Assembly: GCA_038257155.1 (NCBI GenBank)
Contig: JBBSJP010000015.1
Span: 31,542-95,541 of the forward strand
DNA length: 64,000 nt
DNA from: JANJTY01 sp038257155
GTDB taxonomy: Bacteria > Pseudomonadota > Gammaproteobacteria > Xanthomonadales > Xanthomonadaceae
Reading direction: 5' to 3'
Shown: one piece after another, positions 9,058 through 18,812 of the stretch
Position numbering within the stretch: the first letter of the stretch is position 1
Layout: the number at the start of each line of letters is the position of its first letter
Program-made: the position numbers and the translations under genes
The notes under the pieces: model-generated
The model's input: the letters and a program-made list of their open reading frames with translations, nothing else
Database searches by the model: none
What the model was told of the DNA's origin: nothing

Positions 9058-9966
9058 TCAGCTGCGGCGCACGCCGTCGATGCGGATCCAGTCTTCGCGA
9101 CGCGCGACCGAAAGCGCGTCGAACCAGGGTGCGTAGCGTGTCAGCAGCGCATCTTCCTGCCCCGCCAGAATGCCGGACAGCGCAATGCGTCCGCCAGGCG
9201 CAACCCGGCTCGCGAGGGTTTCTGCCAGAGCGTCCAATGCCGTAGCCAGGATGTTGGCGACCACCACCGGATACATTGCGGGCGGCTCCTGCTCGGGAAG
9301 ATGCACGCTCAAGCGGGTGCCGACACCGTTGCGCTCGGCGTTGTCGGCCGTGGCGATCAGTGCTTGCGGATCATTGTCAACGCCGACCGCGCGTTCGGCC
9401 CCCAACAGCAGCGCTGCCAGCGCCAGGATCCCTGATCCGCAGCCGAAGTCGAGCACCGCTTTGCCTTCCAGTTCGAGGCCATCCAGCCAGTCCAGGCACA
9501 AGGCCGTGGTTGGATGCGTGCCGGAACCAAAGGCCAGGCCAGGATCGAGTCGAACCACCACCGCGTCCGCAGTCCGCGCGGCATCGGGCAGTTCGCGGTT
9601 CCAGGGCAGGATCCAGGTGCGCCGCCCGAACTGCAGGGGTTCGTACTGATCCATCCAGGCGCGTTCCCAGTCCTGATCCTCGACCACCTCGAACTGCACG
9701 CCGGACAGATCCAGTCCCGGATCGAAAGACTCCAGCGCATGTAGCAGCGTCTGCTCGTCCGTACCGGCGGGAAACAACGCGTTCAGCACCATGTCCTGCC
9801 ACAGCGGCTGCTCTCCGACGCCCGGCTCGAAAATCGCCTGCTCGTCGGGCGCCTCGGCGTGCGCATCGGTCAGTGTGACCGCCAGCGCGCCGACGTCTTC
9901 CAGCGCCTGTTCAAGACGCGGTTGCTGTGATTCTGTGCAGGTCAAGGATAGTTGCAGAAAGGGCAT
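9058..9966 (-). CDS. prmA: Ribosomal protein L11 methyltransferase
   Basis: PrmA trimethylates L11 using S-adenosylmethionine. The 302-residue protein has the N-terminal substrate-recognition domain (MPFLQLSLTCTESQQPRLE), the SAM-binding motif VLDFGCGSGILALAALLLGA near residue 170, and the active-site segment VVANILATALDAL. The length matches the family. I chose the ATG at 9966 because homologues begin with this MPFLQL-like strand; a longer frame to 10167 has no support. It is the first gene of the prmA-DUF3426-fis cluster. Confidence 0.95.
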   Translation of the reverse strand: MPFLQLSLTCTESQQPRLEQALEDVGALAVTLTDAHAEAPDEQAIFEPGVGEQPLWQDMVLNALFPAGTDEQTLLHALESFDPGLDLSGVQFEVVEDQDWERAWMDQYEPLQFGRRTWILPWNRELPDAARTADAVVVRLDPGLAFGSGTHPTTALCLDWLDGLELEGKAVLDFGCGSGILALAALLLGAERAVGVDNDPQALIATADNAERNGVGTRLSVHLPEQEPPAMYPVVVANILATALDALAETLASRVAPGGRIALSGILAGQEDALLTRYAPWFDALSVARREDWIRIDGVRRS

Positions 9967-10311
9967 TGCTGGATTTGACTGATTCGTGGGTCGGCGCGCG
10001 ATCTCAGGGAGGCTCGTGCAGCGCAATTGTGCGGTGATTACGCATAGCTGCAAGCCTGCTCGGGCAGGTGCTGGCAAGGTGTCGGTTCGATCTTGCTGCC
10101 GAGGATAACGGACTGTCATGCGTAAGGTGCATTCGGATCGGTTCAAAGGGCGATCGGTGCCTTGCAACCAGGCGGTGCCAGGTTGTCGATACGGTCAGCA
10201 GTTCTTGATCCGATCTGGCGGGGGTTCCGGGGTCCGGTGCGGGGTCCCGGGCGAGCTCAGGCCAGCCGGTGACCGACCCCGCCCCGAACCGAACCGTTAC
10301 AGCCAGCGCGC
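9967..10311. other. Intergenic region upstream of prmA
   Basis: There are 345 bases between two minus-strand genes with no convincing coding frame. It should contain the prmA promoter and the 3' end of the DUF5666 transcript. A GC-rich stretch around 10220-10250 has G-runs repeated as GGGTTCCGGGG and GGGGTCCCGGG, but I see no clear terminator. Confidence 0.4.
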
Positions 10312-11832
10312 TTACTCGAAACCTGCGCGGAACACCCCCGCCGGATCACCCAGCGCTGTGATGGTGCCGGCACTGAACGCGCCCTCGCCCATGGCCTTGA
10401 TGCCGGTTTCCAGGACAGGCGGGACAACGCCGTCCTCCAGTTGAACCAATGCCGGCTTCAGGGCGCCTGTGACACCATCGATGCTGGCTTCTTCCGCAGA
10501 CACGAGCGTTCCCGGCAGCAGTTGGGCAAAGAAGGCTTCGCGTGTCAGCAGTTTCCCGGCAGCGTCCCGAAAAGCCGCCATCGAGGTGTCGATGGTGCGG
10601 CCCAGCACCTCGAGGGTGGGGTTGGCGATGGCGGTCACCGGGCCCTGTAGTCGCAGGTCGGCCACGTCTGGCGTTCCACGCTCGCGCAGCCGGGTCAGGA
10701 ACAGCATGCCGTTGGCATCAATGAAGGCTCGCAGTTCGACCTGCACCTCCGCAAGCGGACCATCGGGCAGTAACCCATCCTCATCGCGAACCTGTGGGGC
10801 CGCGACGAAATGCAAACCCAGAAGTTCGACCGAGGCGTCACCAGTGAAGGCGCCCGCATCGGCCGGTGCGATCAAACGCACCTGGGCCTGCAAAAAGCGT
10901 ATTTCGGTGGCAGTCAGCACGCCGGCATTGGCATCGAATTGACCATGCGCTTCGATCCGCACGCCCTCGTCCAGATCGTCCGGCGTGCCGCCGCGGAAGT
11001 CAGTCTGCGGGGTCGCATTGATGGTCACACCGGCTAGTTCGAAGGACAGCGGATCAGGCATCGGGTCCGCCAGGGCGGAGATGATTCCCTCAATTGAAGC
11101 ATCGCCTTCGGCAGGCTCGAACTCGTCGAACGCAGCGTCTTCACAGCTCGCCGAAACCACACCCTGCAGCGTGGCACCCGCGGCGAAGGCAGGATCAGGC
11201 ACCGCTTCTATCTCCACGAAGTGCCCCGGCTGAAGTGGACCACTGCAGTTGGCGGCTGTCACCCCCGAAATGTCCACCGCCTGCGCACCGATCGTCAGCG
11301 AATTGGCCGTTGCCGTCGTGATCGCGCCGGTTAGCTTCCAGTCCTGACCAGGATCGTCCATTCGGGCGATTCGGGTCGCTACCACCGTTCCGGCGATGAG
11401 GTCGGGAAAACCGCTGACTTCGACCTGATCGCCGATCGCGAGCGCTTCCAGTCCTGGCAAGCCATCGAACACCGTATCCCCGGTCACTAGCAGGGTCTGA
11501 GTTAGCACACTGGGTGGATCGATGCCGGTCATCGGGCCGCGCAGCAGGGTTTCGATGCGGATCATGTCCGCCACTCGAATACCGGCTGCATCCGGTGGCG
11601 AAGATGCCTCGACGTAGGCGCGATGGCCGCGTGCCAGTCGCAGCGCCTCGAGCGGAGCCAGCGTGTCGTTGTCGAGCAGGACAAGGGTGTCATCCGTTAC
11701 TCGGTACACGCCGGAGGCATTGATCCGAACCAGATCCTCGGGGCGTGCGTGAACACTCCCGGCGGCAAGTGCCAACGTCAATGCGAGCGCACCTGAATGC
11801 AGAAGAAGTAACCGATGGGACGGAAGGGTCAT
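10312..11832 (-). CDS. Secreted DUF5666-type repeat protein
   Basis: This is an exported protein of 506 residues with a signal peptide ending SVHA. The body consists of several repeats of a small beta domain with the pattern 'G.I......F.L.G..V......' (for example IEGIISALADP, LTGAITTATANSLTIGAQAVDISG and LQGPVTAIANPTLEVLGRTIDTS), typical of DUF5666 domains, which are OB-like and of unknown function. The C-terminus is VFRAGFE, close to the DGFE-type tail of other secreted proteins in this window. The ATG at 11832 begins the signal peptide. It lies 62 bases after the next secreted-protein gene, so the two may be co-transcribed. Confidence 0.7.
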   Translation of the reverse strand: MTLPSHRLLLLHSGALALTLALAAGSVHARPEDLVRINASGVYRVTDDTLVLLDNDTLAPLEALRLARGHRAYVEASSPPDAAGIRVADMIRIETLLRGPMTGIDPPSVLTQTLLVTGDTVFDGLPGLEALAIGDQVEVSGFPDLIAGTVVATRIARMDDPGQDWKLTGAITTATANSLTIGAQAVDISGVTAANCSGPLQPGHFVEIEAVPDPAFAAGATLQGVVSASCEDAAFDEFEPAEGDASIEGIISALADPMPDPLSFELAGVTINATPQTDFRGGTPDDLDEGVRIEAHGQFDANAGVLTATEIRFLQAQVRLIAPADAGAFTGDASVELLGLHFVAAPQVRDEDGLLPDGPLAEVQVELRAFIDANGMLFLTRLRERGTPDVADLRLQGPVTAIANPTLEVLGRTIDTSMAAFRDAAGKLLTREAFFAQLLPGTLVSAEEASIDGVTGALKPALVQLEDGVVPPVLETGIKAMGEGAFSAGTITALGDPAGVFRAGFE

Positions 11833-11894
11833 GCGAGACTCCAGTGAATACGGACGAGCGGAACGGTGGCTGGCCGTCAGGTTGTTGGGTGCGT

Positions 11895-13451
11895 TCAAAG
11901 CGTTCCGCGCAGATAGACATTTGCGCCGCGAACCACTTCGATGAGCTTGCCCCGCGGATCGAAGTCAAGTAGGAGACTCCCGTCTCGTTCGGGGAAGCGG
12001 AAGCGCAACTCGCCTTCTTCGCCCGCGACCTGCACGGTGCCGCGGGTGACGCCGCCGACACGAAGCTCATAGCTGCCGTCATCAAGGTCTTCGACTTCGA
12101 CCTCGAATTCCTGCTCATTGCCGAAGGACTCGTACTGGGCTTTGCCCGAGGCATCGGCATCCATTCCGGTGGCCTGCAAGACGGTGCTGACAGAACTGCC
12201 GGCAGGAGGCGGAGGCGGTGTGCTACCCGAGTCATCACCGTCGCTAATGGAGGGCGTCAGGGGAAACACGCCGCTGATTGAAGTTCCATTCGGACCGAAT
12301 ACTGCAAGCACCTGCCCACGGGGATCGAAGTCGAGCAGCAACTTGCCCGGCTCGACCGGATTACGGAACTCGAGCTCGCCCTCAGTGCCGTCGGGGAAGG
12401 ACTGCACGGTCAACATGCCGCGTGTCACGCCTCCGACCTGGACCTGGTAGTCGCCGACCGGAACGTCCTCCAGCTCAAGCGAAAACTCGACCCGGTCGCT
12501 GCGTTGCTCGAGTTCGGCGTGCAACTCGGGGCCGTCGTTACCGGACGGCTCCACCACCAGTTCGTAGTACCCGCTACCGGTCGGAACGCCGCCACTGGGT
12601 GGTGGAGTGGGCGCGGGTGCATCGCTGCTGGTCACGCTGCCCCGGAACCATTCGCTGGCCCCGGAGGAAACCGAGAGCAGGCGTCCGCGCGGATCGAAAT
12701 CAAGCAGTTGCTTGCCCGGCTCCGCTGGGCTTCGGAACTCGAGCTCGCCGCGCGTTGAGGCCGCCGTGGACGTGACCATGATCGTGCCCTTGAACTCGCC
12801 ATCCACGCGGAAGTCGTAGTTTCCTGCCGGAACATCCTCAAGTTCGATGCTGAACTCGGTGCGATCCGGGCGCTGCTCGAACTTGACCTTGGCTGTGCCT
12901 CCAGCAGGCGCGCCTACCGGATCCAGGAAGCGCACCAGCTCCACTGCGCTGCCATCGCTGGGCCGATCATCCGAAAGGCCACCCGTGCAGTGCCCGTTGA
13001 AAAGCTGGGTCAGCCGCGTCAGTGGCATGATTCCGCTTGCGGAGCCCGCCGCGAACGGCGTGAAGTTGAGCTGTCCGTTGGTGCAGCTGGAGAAACTGAG
13101 CTGCAGTACCCCCCACGGCTCCACCACCACATTGGACGGCTGGAAATTGCCATCGAAGCTGCCGCCGCGGGTGCGGTAAGCCGTCACCGTAACGCTGTCG
13201 CCCACAACCGGGCCCGAGCCGTGCAGCCACAGCTGGGTGCCGTCCGGTTCGTAGGTGAACCAGTACATCACGGCTGTCTTGCCTGCAGCCGAGTCCACGA
13301 CTTCAAGTCCAAGCCCATGCCCGGAACGGCTTGGTTCATACCAGGCTGCGGTGAACTCGCGGGTAATGGCGACCGCATCGGCAGTAGGAAGCAGCGATGC
13401 CTGGCCAAGCACAACGGCGAGGGCGATGGCGAGGGGACGGATGGAACGCAT
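11895..13451 (-). CDS. Secreted protein with a triplicated beta domain, function unknown
   Basis: The 518-residue precursor has a signal peptide (cleavage after TADA). An N-terminal domain of about 130 residues contains WYEPSRSGHGLGLEVV and YWFTYEPDGTQLWL, a module I associate with secreted proteins of Lysobacterales. Three copies of an about 85-residue domain follow, each with the landmarks EF(S/E)(I/L)E(L/V)ED(V/L), GELEFR or GELRFR, and LLDFDPRG. Pro/Gly-rich linkers (APTPPPSGG, STPPPPPAGS) separate the copies. I do not recognise the repeat family. It is divergent from the signalling operon that starts at 13757. Confidence 0.7.
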   Translation of the reverse strand: MRSIRPLAIALAVVLGQASLLPTADAVAITREFTAAWYEPSRSGHGLGLEVVDSAAGKTAVMYWFTYEPDGTQLWLHGSGPVVGDSVTVTAYRTRGGSFDGNFQPSNVVVEPWGVLQLSFSSCTNGQLNFTPFAAGSASGIMPLTRLTQLFNGHCTGGLSDDRPSDGSAVELVRFLDPVGAPAGGTAKVKFEQRPDRTEFSIELEDVPAGNYDFRVDGEFKGTIMVTSTAASTRGELEFRSPAEPGKQLLDFDPRGRLLSVSSGASEWFRGSVTSSDAPAPTPPPSGGVPTGSGYYELVVEPSGNDGPELHAELEQRSDRVEFSLELEDVPVGDYQVQVGGVTRGMLTVQSFPDGTEGELEFRNPVEPGKLLLDFDPRGQVLAVFGPNGTSISGVFPLTPSISDGDDSGSTPPPPPAGSSVSTVLQATGMDADASGKAQYESFGNEQEFEVEVEDLDDGSYELRVGGVTRGTVQVAGEEGELRFRFPERDGSLLLDFDPRGKLIEVVRGANVYLRGTL

Positions 13452-13646
13452 GGGAAAGCTCCGGAAATCTGCGCGTCGAACGTCGACGCAACCGTGAAGT
13501 CAGTGTCATCAAATGGGGAGTAGGCAGGAATGGGTAAAAACCCCTGCCCCATCAGGGCGGCTTTGCCCAGCGCTAAAATGGAACAGATGGTCGATCCGAA
13601 GGCCGAAACGGGCGGCCGCGCGGTGTCGCCTGGGGGGAAAACCTCA

Positions 13647-13670
13647 GCTGGGCGGGTATTTCCGCCTAGC
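13647..13670. promoter_or_regulatory. Inverted repeat in the divergent promoter region, candidate operator
   Basis: In the 305-base gap between divergent genes lies GCTGGGCGG, a 6-base spacer, and CCGCCTAGC: nine-base arms with a single G-T mismatch. It is about 90 bases upstream of the signalling operon. The symmetry fits a dimeric regulator, possibly the LuxR-type protein encoded at the end of that operon. This is inference. Confidence 0.35.
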
Positions 13671-13756
13671 GCGCCACGGAATGTGGGCGAACCACTCGAC
13701 GCGCGCGCGACAGGGCTCTAAGGTTGAGAAGTATTTCTTCCTGGTTGGCACTTGTC

Positions 13757-14608
13757 ATGCGCGCGTCCCGAACCTGCCTGCTTGGCGCATTCCTCGCCGG
13801 ATCGATGATCGGCCCAGCGGCCTTTGCTGCGAGCACGATCAACGTGACCATCGTGGGTGACGTTGCGACGGCGGCTATCGAGGTGGACGACGGTGTAGAC
13901 AGCTATTCGGCCACACTCCGCCTGAGCTTCCAGCAGCCGCAGAACCTGACTGCCGCCTGCCTTGGCATAGACGCGGAACTGCTTGATGCGGGCGCGATTG
14001 CGGCCCTGGATGCGCGCTTGCCCGATCCGGCAGGTCAGCAGATCGATCCTGACTTTCCTGTTCGCATCGTTGTCGAACCGCCCCCAGGTTGTGGCTTGAG
14101 CTTCGTCAACGAGGTTTCCTTCGAACTGCACACCACAGAACTGAACTACACACCCTTCTCCCCATACCGACTGGTGAAGGCACCGATTGGAGGCGCCTTC
14201 GCTGACATTACGGCCGCGGTAGAGTCCGGCAGCATCCGTGCGCGGGGCAGCGGAGGCGCGTTCTCAGAGTTCGCCATGGTGCAGGATCTATCACAGGATC
14301 ACGCGCTGGATGCCGAGGGCCTGTTTGATGAGCTTTCCAACGAACTCGACGACCCGGACATAGCCCTAACCGCGCGCAGCACGCTGGAAGCTGATCTTGC
14401 GGTGGCCCGCGGCGCTTTTGATTCCAATCAGATCGCCGATGCGAGAACCGCCCTGGCCGGCTTCGAATCCGACTTGCGCGCGCTGGCAGGCGTGGGGGTG
14501 GACAACGATTACGATGCCGGCACCGCGCTTCCCAGTGAAGTGGGTGAGTTGCTCGGAATCAGTGGCGCCCTGGGCTTCCGGCTGGGGCGGCTGGACGGCG
14601 TTCCATGA
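13757..14608 (+). CDS. Secreted protein of unknown function, first gene of the signalling operon
   Basis: The precursor is about 283 residues, with a signal peptide (RASRTCLLGAFLAGSMIGPA, cleavage near AFA). The mature part is beta-rich at first, with two cysteines (AACLGID and PPGCGLSF), and helical after about residue 190. No family was recognised. I chose the ATG at 13757; TTG codons at 13724 and 13742 are longer alternatives. Its stop overlaps the ATG of the FHA-GAF gene by four bases, so it is translationally coupled to an intracellular signalling chain. A role as an extracytoplasmic input or partner for the kinase is possible but unproven. Confidence 0.65.
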   Translation: MRASRTCLLGAFLAGSMIGPAAFAASTINVTIVGDVATAAIEVDDGVDSYSATLRLSFQQPQNLTAACLGIDAELLDAGAIAALDARLPDPAGQQIDPDFPVRIVVEPPPGCGLSFVNEVSFELHTTELNYTPFSPYRLVKAPIGGAFADITAAVESGSIRARGSGGAFSEFAMVQDLSQDHALDAEGLFDELSNELDDPDIALTARSTLEADLAVARGAFDSNQIADARTALAGFESDLRALAGVGVDNDYDAGTALPSEVGELLGISGALGFRLGRLDGVP

Positions 14609-15492
14609 AGCAACCGGCCGCTCGGCTGGTCATCCATCTGCGCGGAGAGGCCAGCCAGAGTCACCTGCTTGACGATGATTGCCGGCATCACTTGGGACGC
14701 GACGCCGGGGTCGACATCAGCATCCCGCACCCATCCGTGTCACGTCGGCACGCCGCCCTTGAGCGACGCGATGGCCTCTGGTACCTGCTGGACCTGGGAT
14801 CCAAGAACGGCACCTTAATCGACGGCCGCCCGGTCCAAGAGACGCCCCTGGATGCGCCGACCTGGTTTTCAGTGGGCGACGTGTTCTGTGAATTCCAGCC
14901 ACTCAGCGCAACCGCACTGACCCGTATTCGCGAAACCGCCGCCACCCGACGGCATTCGTCGGCAGCCTGGCACGCTCGCGTCAATGTGCGACGCGGCATC
15001 GAGACCCTGCTTGCGGATGTCCTTGAGGGCGCCATCGACATCGCACAATGCCGTAGAGGCGTACTTCTGACTGGCATCAAGTCGGGCTCGCTCGACGTGG
15101 CTGCGGCTTTTTCACCGCCCGGAGAGGATCCTGCAGCCGCGCCGGAATGGAGCCGGACTGCCGTGGAGCGGGTCCTGCGTGAACGACGCCCTGTCTACCT
15201 GTCGAGTCAATCCGATCGCGCCTGGCTCAAGAACGCAGCTTCGGTCGTGGGGCAGGGGCTACGCTCACTGGCCTGCCTTCCGCTACTTTGCAGCGGGCGC
15301 CTGCTGGGCGTGCTCTATGTCGACACCGATGAATCGGCCAAAGTGTTCGATCAGCTGGATGTCGAACTGCTCGATGCGTTCGCCGAACGGGCCGCGTCCG
15401 CATTGGCACTGGCCGATATTGAACACACACTGCGCGCTATCGAGGCCGATGCCCTGATCGTCGCGCCGACGCCCAAGGGAATGCAGACGTGA
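14605..15492 (+). CDS. FHA-GAF domain signalling protein
   Basis: This is a cytosolic protein of 295 residues. Residues about 8-105 form an FHA phosphothreonine-binding domain with the landmark residues in GRDAG, SVSRRHAAL and DLGSKNGT. Residues about 130-280 form a GAF domain (LPLLCSGRLLGVLYVD, then LDVELLDAFAERAASALA). The start overlaps the previous stop (ATGA) and the stop overlaps the kinase start (GTGA). FHA proteins usually bind phosphorylated kinases, so this one probably docks to the Ser/Thr kinase encoded next, and GAF may bind a small ligand; both are inferred from family knowledge and position. Confidence 0.88.
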   Translation: MKQPAARLVIHLRGEASQSHLLDDDCRHHLGRDAGVDISIPHPSVSRRHAALERRDGLWYLLDLGSKNGTLIDGRPVQETPLDAPTWFSVGDVFCEFQPLSATALTRIRETAATRRHSSAAWHARVNVRRGIETLLADVLEGAIDIAQCRRGVLLTGIKSGSLDVAAAFSPPGEDPAAAPEWSRTAVERVLRERRPVYLSSQSDRAWLKNAASVVGQGLRSLACLPLLCSGRLLGVLYVDTDESAKVFDQLDVELLDAFAERAASALALADIEHTLRAIEADALIVAPTPKGMQT

Positions 15493-18400
15493 CCGCGCCG
15501 GGTGCCCGTACGGTGATCCTGCCGGCAGGCGCCACGGTTACGGGGCTGTTGGCCGTGTCCCAGCTGCTGCCTGGGGACCGCGTGGCGCAGCGTTACGTGA
15601 TTCGCCGCATGCTTGGCATGGGCGGCATGGGTGTGGTCTACCTGGCGCAGGACGAACAGCTGAACATCGAGGTGGCCCTTAAGCTGCTGCGTCCGGAACT
15701 GGCCTCACGCCCCGACGCGTTCGAGCGTTTTCGCAACGAGGTGCTGCTGGCGCGGCAGGTATCGAGCCCGCACGTGGTCCGCATCCATGACCTCGTCCAG
15801 CACGAGGGCGCCTGGTTGCTGAGCATGGACTATGTTCCAGGCAGGCCGCTCGACCGCATCATCGATACCGAGGCGCCGCTCGCGCCGGACCGCGCACTGA
15901 ACCTGGTGCGACAGATCGCGCTGGGCCTGGCCGCCGCGCACCACCGCGGCGTGATTCATCGCGATCTCAAGCCCGCGAATGTCATGGTTTCCGACGATGA
16001 CGACGTGCAGATCACGGACTTCGGTGTGGCGCGCTCACTTGGTGCAACCGGACTCACCATGAGCGGCATGGTGGTCGGAACGCCCGAGTACCTGTCACCC
16101 GAGCAGGCCCGGGCCGACCCGGTTGATGGACGCAGTGATCTTTATGCCTTGGGACTTATCCTGCACGAGCTGTTGAGTGGACGATTGCCTTACGCGGGCG
16201 GCACACCGGCTGAAATGCTGGCTCAGCGCATCGTGCGCAGCCCGCCATCGGTCGCGCGAAGCCGTAGCGATCTGCCGCCGTTCGCGGTCACGCTCTGTGA
16301 CCGGTTGCTCGACGTGCGGCCTTCACGGCGCCTGCCCAGCGCCGAGGCTGTCGCGCGCGCGATCGAATCGCGCCACCTGCCATCGGCAGCTCTCCCGCCG
16401 CCAAGGCAATTGGCTCTGGTTGCCGGGTTGGCGATCGCGGCAACTGCGACGATCTGGTTTTCATCAGGACCCGTCTCGCGGATCGCCGTCCCGGCCGGGC
16501 CAGTTGCCGTCGCACCGGCGGCTTTGGCGGTACTGCCAGGCGATGCACCAGTCAGCGATGAGGATGCCGACCTGCAGCTAGGCTTGGTGCGTGCCCTCGC
16601 CGCGCGACTTTCACAAGGCGGCCTGGACACACTCGATTCCGCCCGCATTGAACGTAGCCTGCGTGAACTGGACATCGACCGCCACCAGATCGAGCGTCAA
16701 TGGCCGCGACTGATTCCGGCGCTCAATCTGCGCCAGTTTCTGAGCCTGGATATTGATCGCACTCCGGTCGGCCTGCAGGTCCAGTTGGCGATACGGGACG
16801 GAACCTCTCTGGAAACCCTGTGGCGCGATAGCGTGACGCTGGACGCGGCGCGCGATTCGGACGCAGATCTGGCACCGATAGGTCCGCTGCTGCGGCGCCT
16901 CGAGCAGTTCCTTCAAGCTGCACGACCTTTGAGGGATCTGCCCGATACCGCATCGATCCAACGGCTGGGAAGAATCTCGCCCTGGGATGGCGCAGCTTCG
17001 CTGCCGGCAGCGTCGCTGGGAGCGACCGCGTCCATCGACGAAGGGTGGTTTACGTTGAGTGTGCTGGAACGGGACGGACGCAATGCCGAGGCGCAGTCGC
17101 ATGGGCGCGAATGGATTCGCAGGCTGCAAGGGCAAGAGTCCGAACCTGCACTGCGCCTGCGTGCGCTGGCCGAGTACCTGACCGGTGCGCCGGAGGCCTC
17201 GCTCGAATTGATAGATGCATTGCCCGCCCGGGACACCGCCGTTAGCGAGCTGCGCGCACGGGCACTCATTGCACTGGGCCGATATGAGGACGCGGGGGAG
17301 GTGCTGCAGGCCCTGGTTAATCGCGACCCGCGCAATGTGGACGCCTGGTTCCAGCTGGGCAAGGCGCAATTGCAAATGGGACACGCGCAGACTGCGGTGG
17401 ACGATGCCTTGACTCGCGCGCTGGTGGTTGCCAACCGTCAGCGCGACCGACGCATGCAGGCCGACATCACCAATGCACTTGGTATCGGCTACAGACAATT
17501 GGGTCAGCTGGAGGCCTCCATTGAGCAGTTCGAACGAGCCGCCAGCCTGCGTGGGTCGCTGGATGATCCACGTGGACAAGGAGTCAGCCTGCGAAACCTC
17601 GCAGCGGCGCGCTCAATCGTCGGCGACTTCGACGGCGCAGACCAGGCCCTGTCGCAGGCGCGCAAGTTGCTGGAACCGATCGGCGATCCAGCAGTCTTGG
17701 CCGATCTGATAAATGACGTGGGCATGGTGGCAGAGGAACGCGGTGATTTCCGAGCGGCGCTGGACGCCTATCGCGAGGCTCTGGGATTCCGGCAGATGAC
17801 GGGGGACTCGGTATGGGTTGCCGCGAGTCTGCTCAACGTGGGCTTCGCGTACTACTTCGTGGGCGAGTTCGACAACGCACAGGTATTCCTTCAACAGGCC
17901 GAGCAAACCTACGCCACCATCGACGACCAAGCCGGTGCCATACGTGCCCATCAGGGGCTGGGTCTTGCCGAACTCGCGCGCGGCAATTTCGCGCGTTCCC
18001 GCGCGCTGGTGGAACAATCCCTGCTCGATGCGGAAACACTACAGATGCGCGAGGAGCAGAGCACTGCACTTGCCGCGCTGGCCGAACTTGACCGCCTCGA
18101 GGGTGACTACGGGTCGGCCTTGCGCCGCGCCCAGGCCGCCGCCAGTCTTTTCGAGTCGCGCGGAGACGCCCGCGGCCTTACTGAAATGCACTTGTTGCAG
18201 GCCGAGGTAGGTCTTGACATTGGCGACTGGGATGCGGCCGATGCCGCTCTGCAAACGGCACTGCAGGAGGGCATCCCGAATGCGGAGCAGCGTGCCATTG
18301 CGCTTACCCTGTCCGGCAGACTGTCACTGGTGCGCGGGGACCCGAAACAGGCGGCGGCGCTAGCGGCCGAAGCCTTGGACATAGCGGGCGGTGCTGGTGC

Positions 18401-18812
18401 TGCAGCGGCCAAGGTCAAGGCACGCCTTGTCTCGGCACGTGCGCAACTGGCTTTGGGCCAATCTTCCTCGGTCGGCGAAACGCTGCGTGATACGACCGCT
18501 GAACTTGAGCGCTTCGCCAGCCTGCCCTTGCGTCTTGCGGTGCTCGAGACGCGCCTCGCGACCACTCAGGGGGACGTCAATGCTTACCGGGACGCACGGA
18601 CCCTGTTGGCCATGCTGCCCGCTTTTGGTGCGGAATGGCGCCTAGCGGCCACCGCCGCCCGGAGTGGGCTGCCTGAAGCCGAGCGGCGCGAAGCGGGCCA
18701 GCGTGCGCGCCTAGCGTTGCAGCGCGTTGCGGCGGGCCTGGAACCACCACGCCGGGAGCGGTTTTTGGCGTGGGCCGAACCACAGATTCCTGTCGGAGAA
18801 GCGACCCCATGA
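15489..18812 (+). CDS. Membrane Ser/Thr protein kinase with C-terminal TPR region
   Basis: This is a 1107-residue PknB-type kinase. The N-terminal kinase domain (about 35-290) is complete: glycine loop GMGGMG, VALKLL lysine, catalytic HRDLKPANVM (about 157-166), DFG (about 177) and APE-like GTPEYLSPEQ. A single transmembrane helix follows at about 305-325, then a long outside part with at least ten TPR-like helical hairpins between about 560 and 1050. By this topology the kinase is cytosolic and the TPR part periplasmic. The GTG start overlaps the preceding stop. With no sensor domain in the histidine kinase downstream, the TPR tail is a plausible signal-receiving part of the whole cascade. 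Confidence 0.9.
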   Translation: MTAPGARTVILPAGATVTGLLAVSQLLPGDRVAQRYVIRRMLGMGGMGVVYLAQDEQLNIEVALKLLRPELASRPDAFERFRNEVLLARQVSSPHVVRIHDLVQHEGAWLLSMDYVPGRPLDRIIDTEAPLAPDRALNLVRQIALGLAAAHHRGVIHRDLKPANVMVSDDDDVQITDFGVARSLGATGLTMSGMVVGTPEYLSPEQARADPVDGRSDLYALGLILHELLSGRLPYAGGTPAEMLAQRIVRSPPSVARSRSDLPPFAVTLCDRLLDVRPSRRLPSAEAVARAIESRHLPSAALPPPRQLALVAGLAIAATATIWFSSGPVSRIAVPAGPVAVAPAALAVLPGDAPVSDEDADLQLGLVRALAARLSQGGLDTLDSARIERSLRELDIDRHQIERQWPRLIPALNLRQFLSLDIDRTPVGLQVQLAIRDGTSLETLWRDSVTLDAARDSDADLAPIGPLLRRLEQFLQAARPLRDLPDTASIQRLGRISPWDGAASLPAASLGATASIDEGWFTLSVLERDGRNAEAQSHGREWIRRLQGQESEPALRLRALAEYLTGAPEASLELIDALPARDTAVSELRARALIALGRYEDAGEVLQALVNRDPRNVDAWFQLGKAQLQMGHAQTAVDDALTRALVVANRQRDRRMQADITNALGIGYRQLGQLEASIEQFERAASLRGSLDDPRGQGVSLRNLAAARSIVGDFDGADQALSQARKLLEPIGDPAVLADLINDVGMVAEERGDFRAALDAYREALGFRQMTGDSVWVAASLLNVGFAYYFVGEFDNAQVFLQQAEQTYATIDDQAGAIRAHQGLGLAELARGNFARSRALVEQSLLDAETLQMREEQSTALAALAELDRLEGDYGSALRRAQAAASLFESRGDARGLTEMHLLQAEVGLDIGDWDAADAALQTALQEGIPNAEQRAIALTLSGRLSLVRGDPKQAAALAAEALDIAGGAGAAAAKVKARLVSARAQLALGQSSSVGETLRDTTAELERFASLPLRLAVLETRLATTQGDVNAYRDARTLLAMLPAFGAEWRLAATAARSGLPEAERREAGQRARLALQRVAAGLEPPRRERFLAWAEPQIPVGEATP

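Noticed and set aside
13452..13756. A possible c-di-GMP riboswitch in the divergent gap.
   Set aside because: GGGCAAAGCC-type bits are present, but the order and pairings of the GEMM aptamer do not fit.
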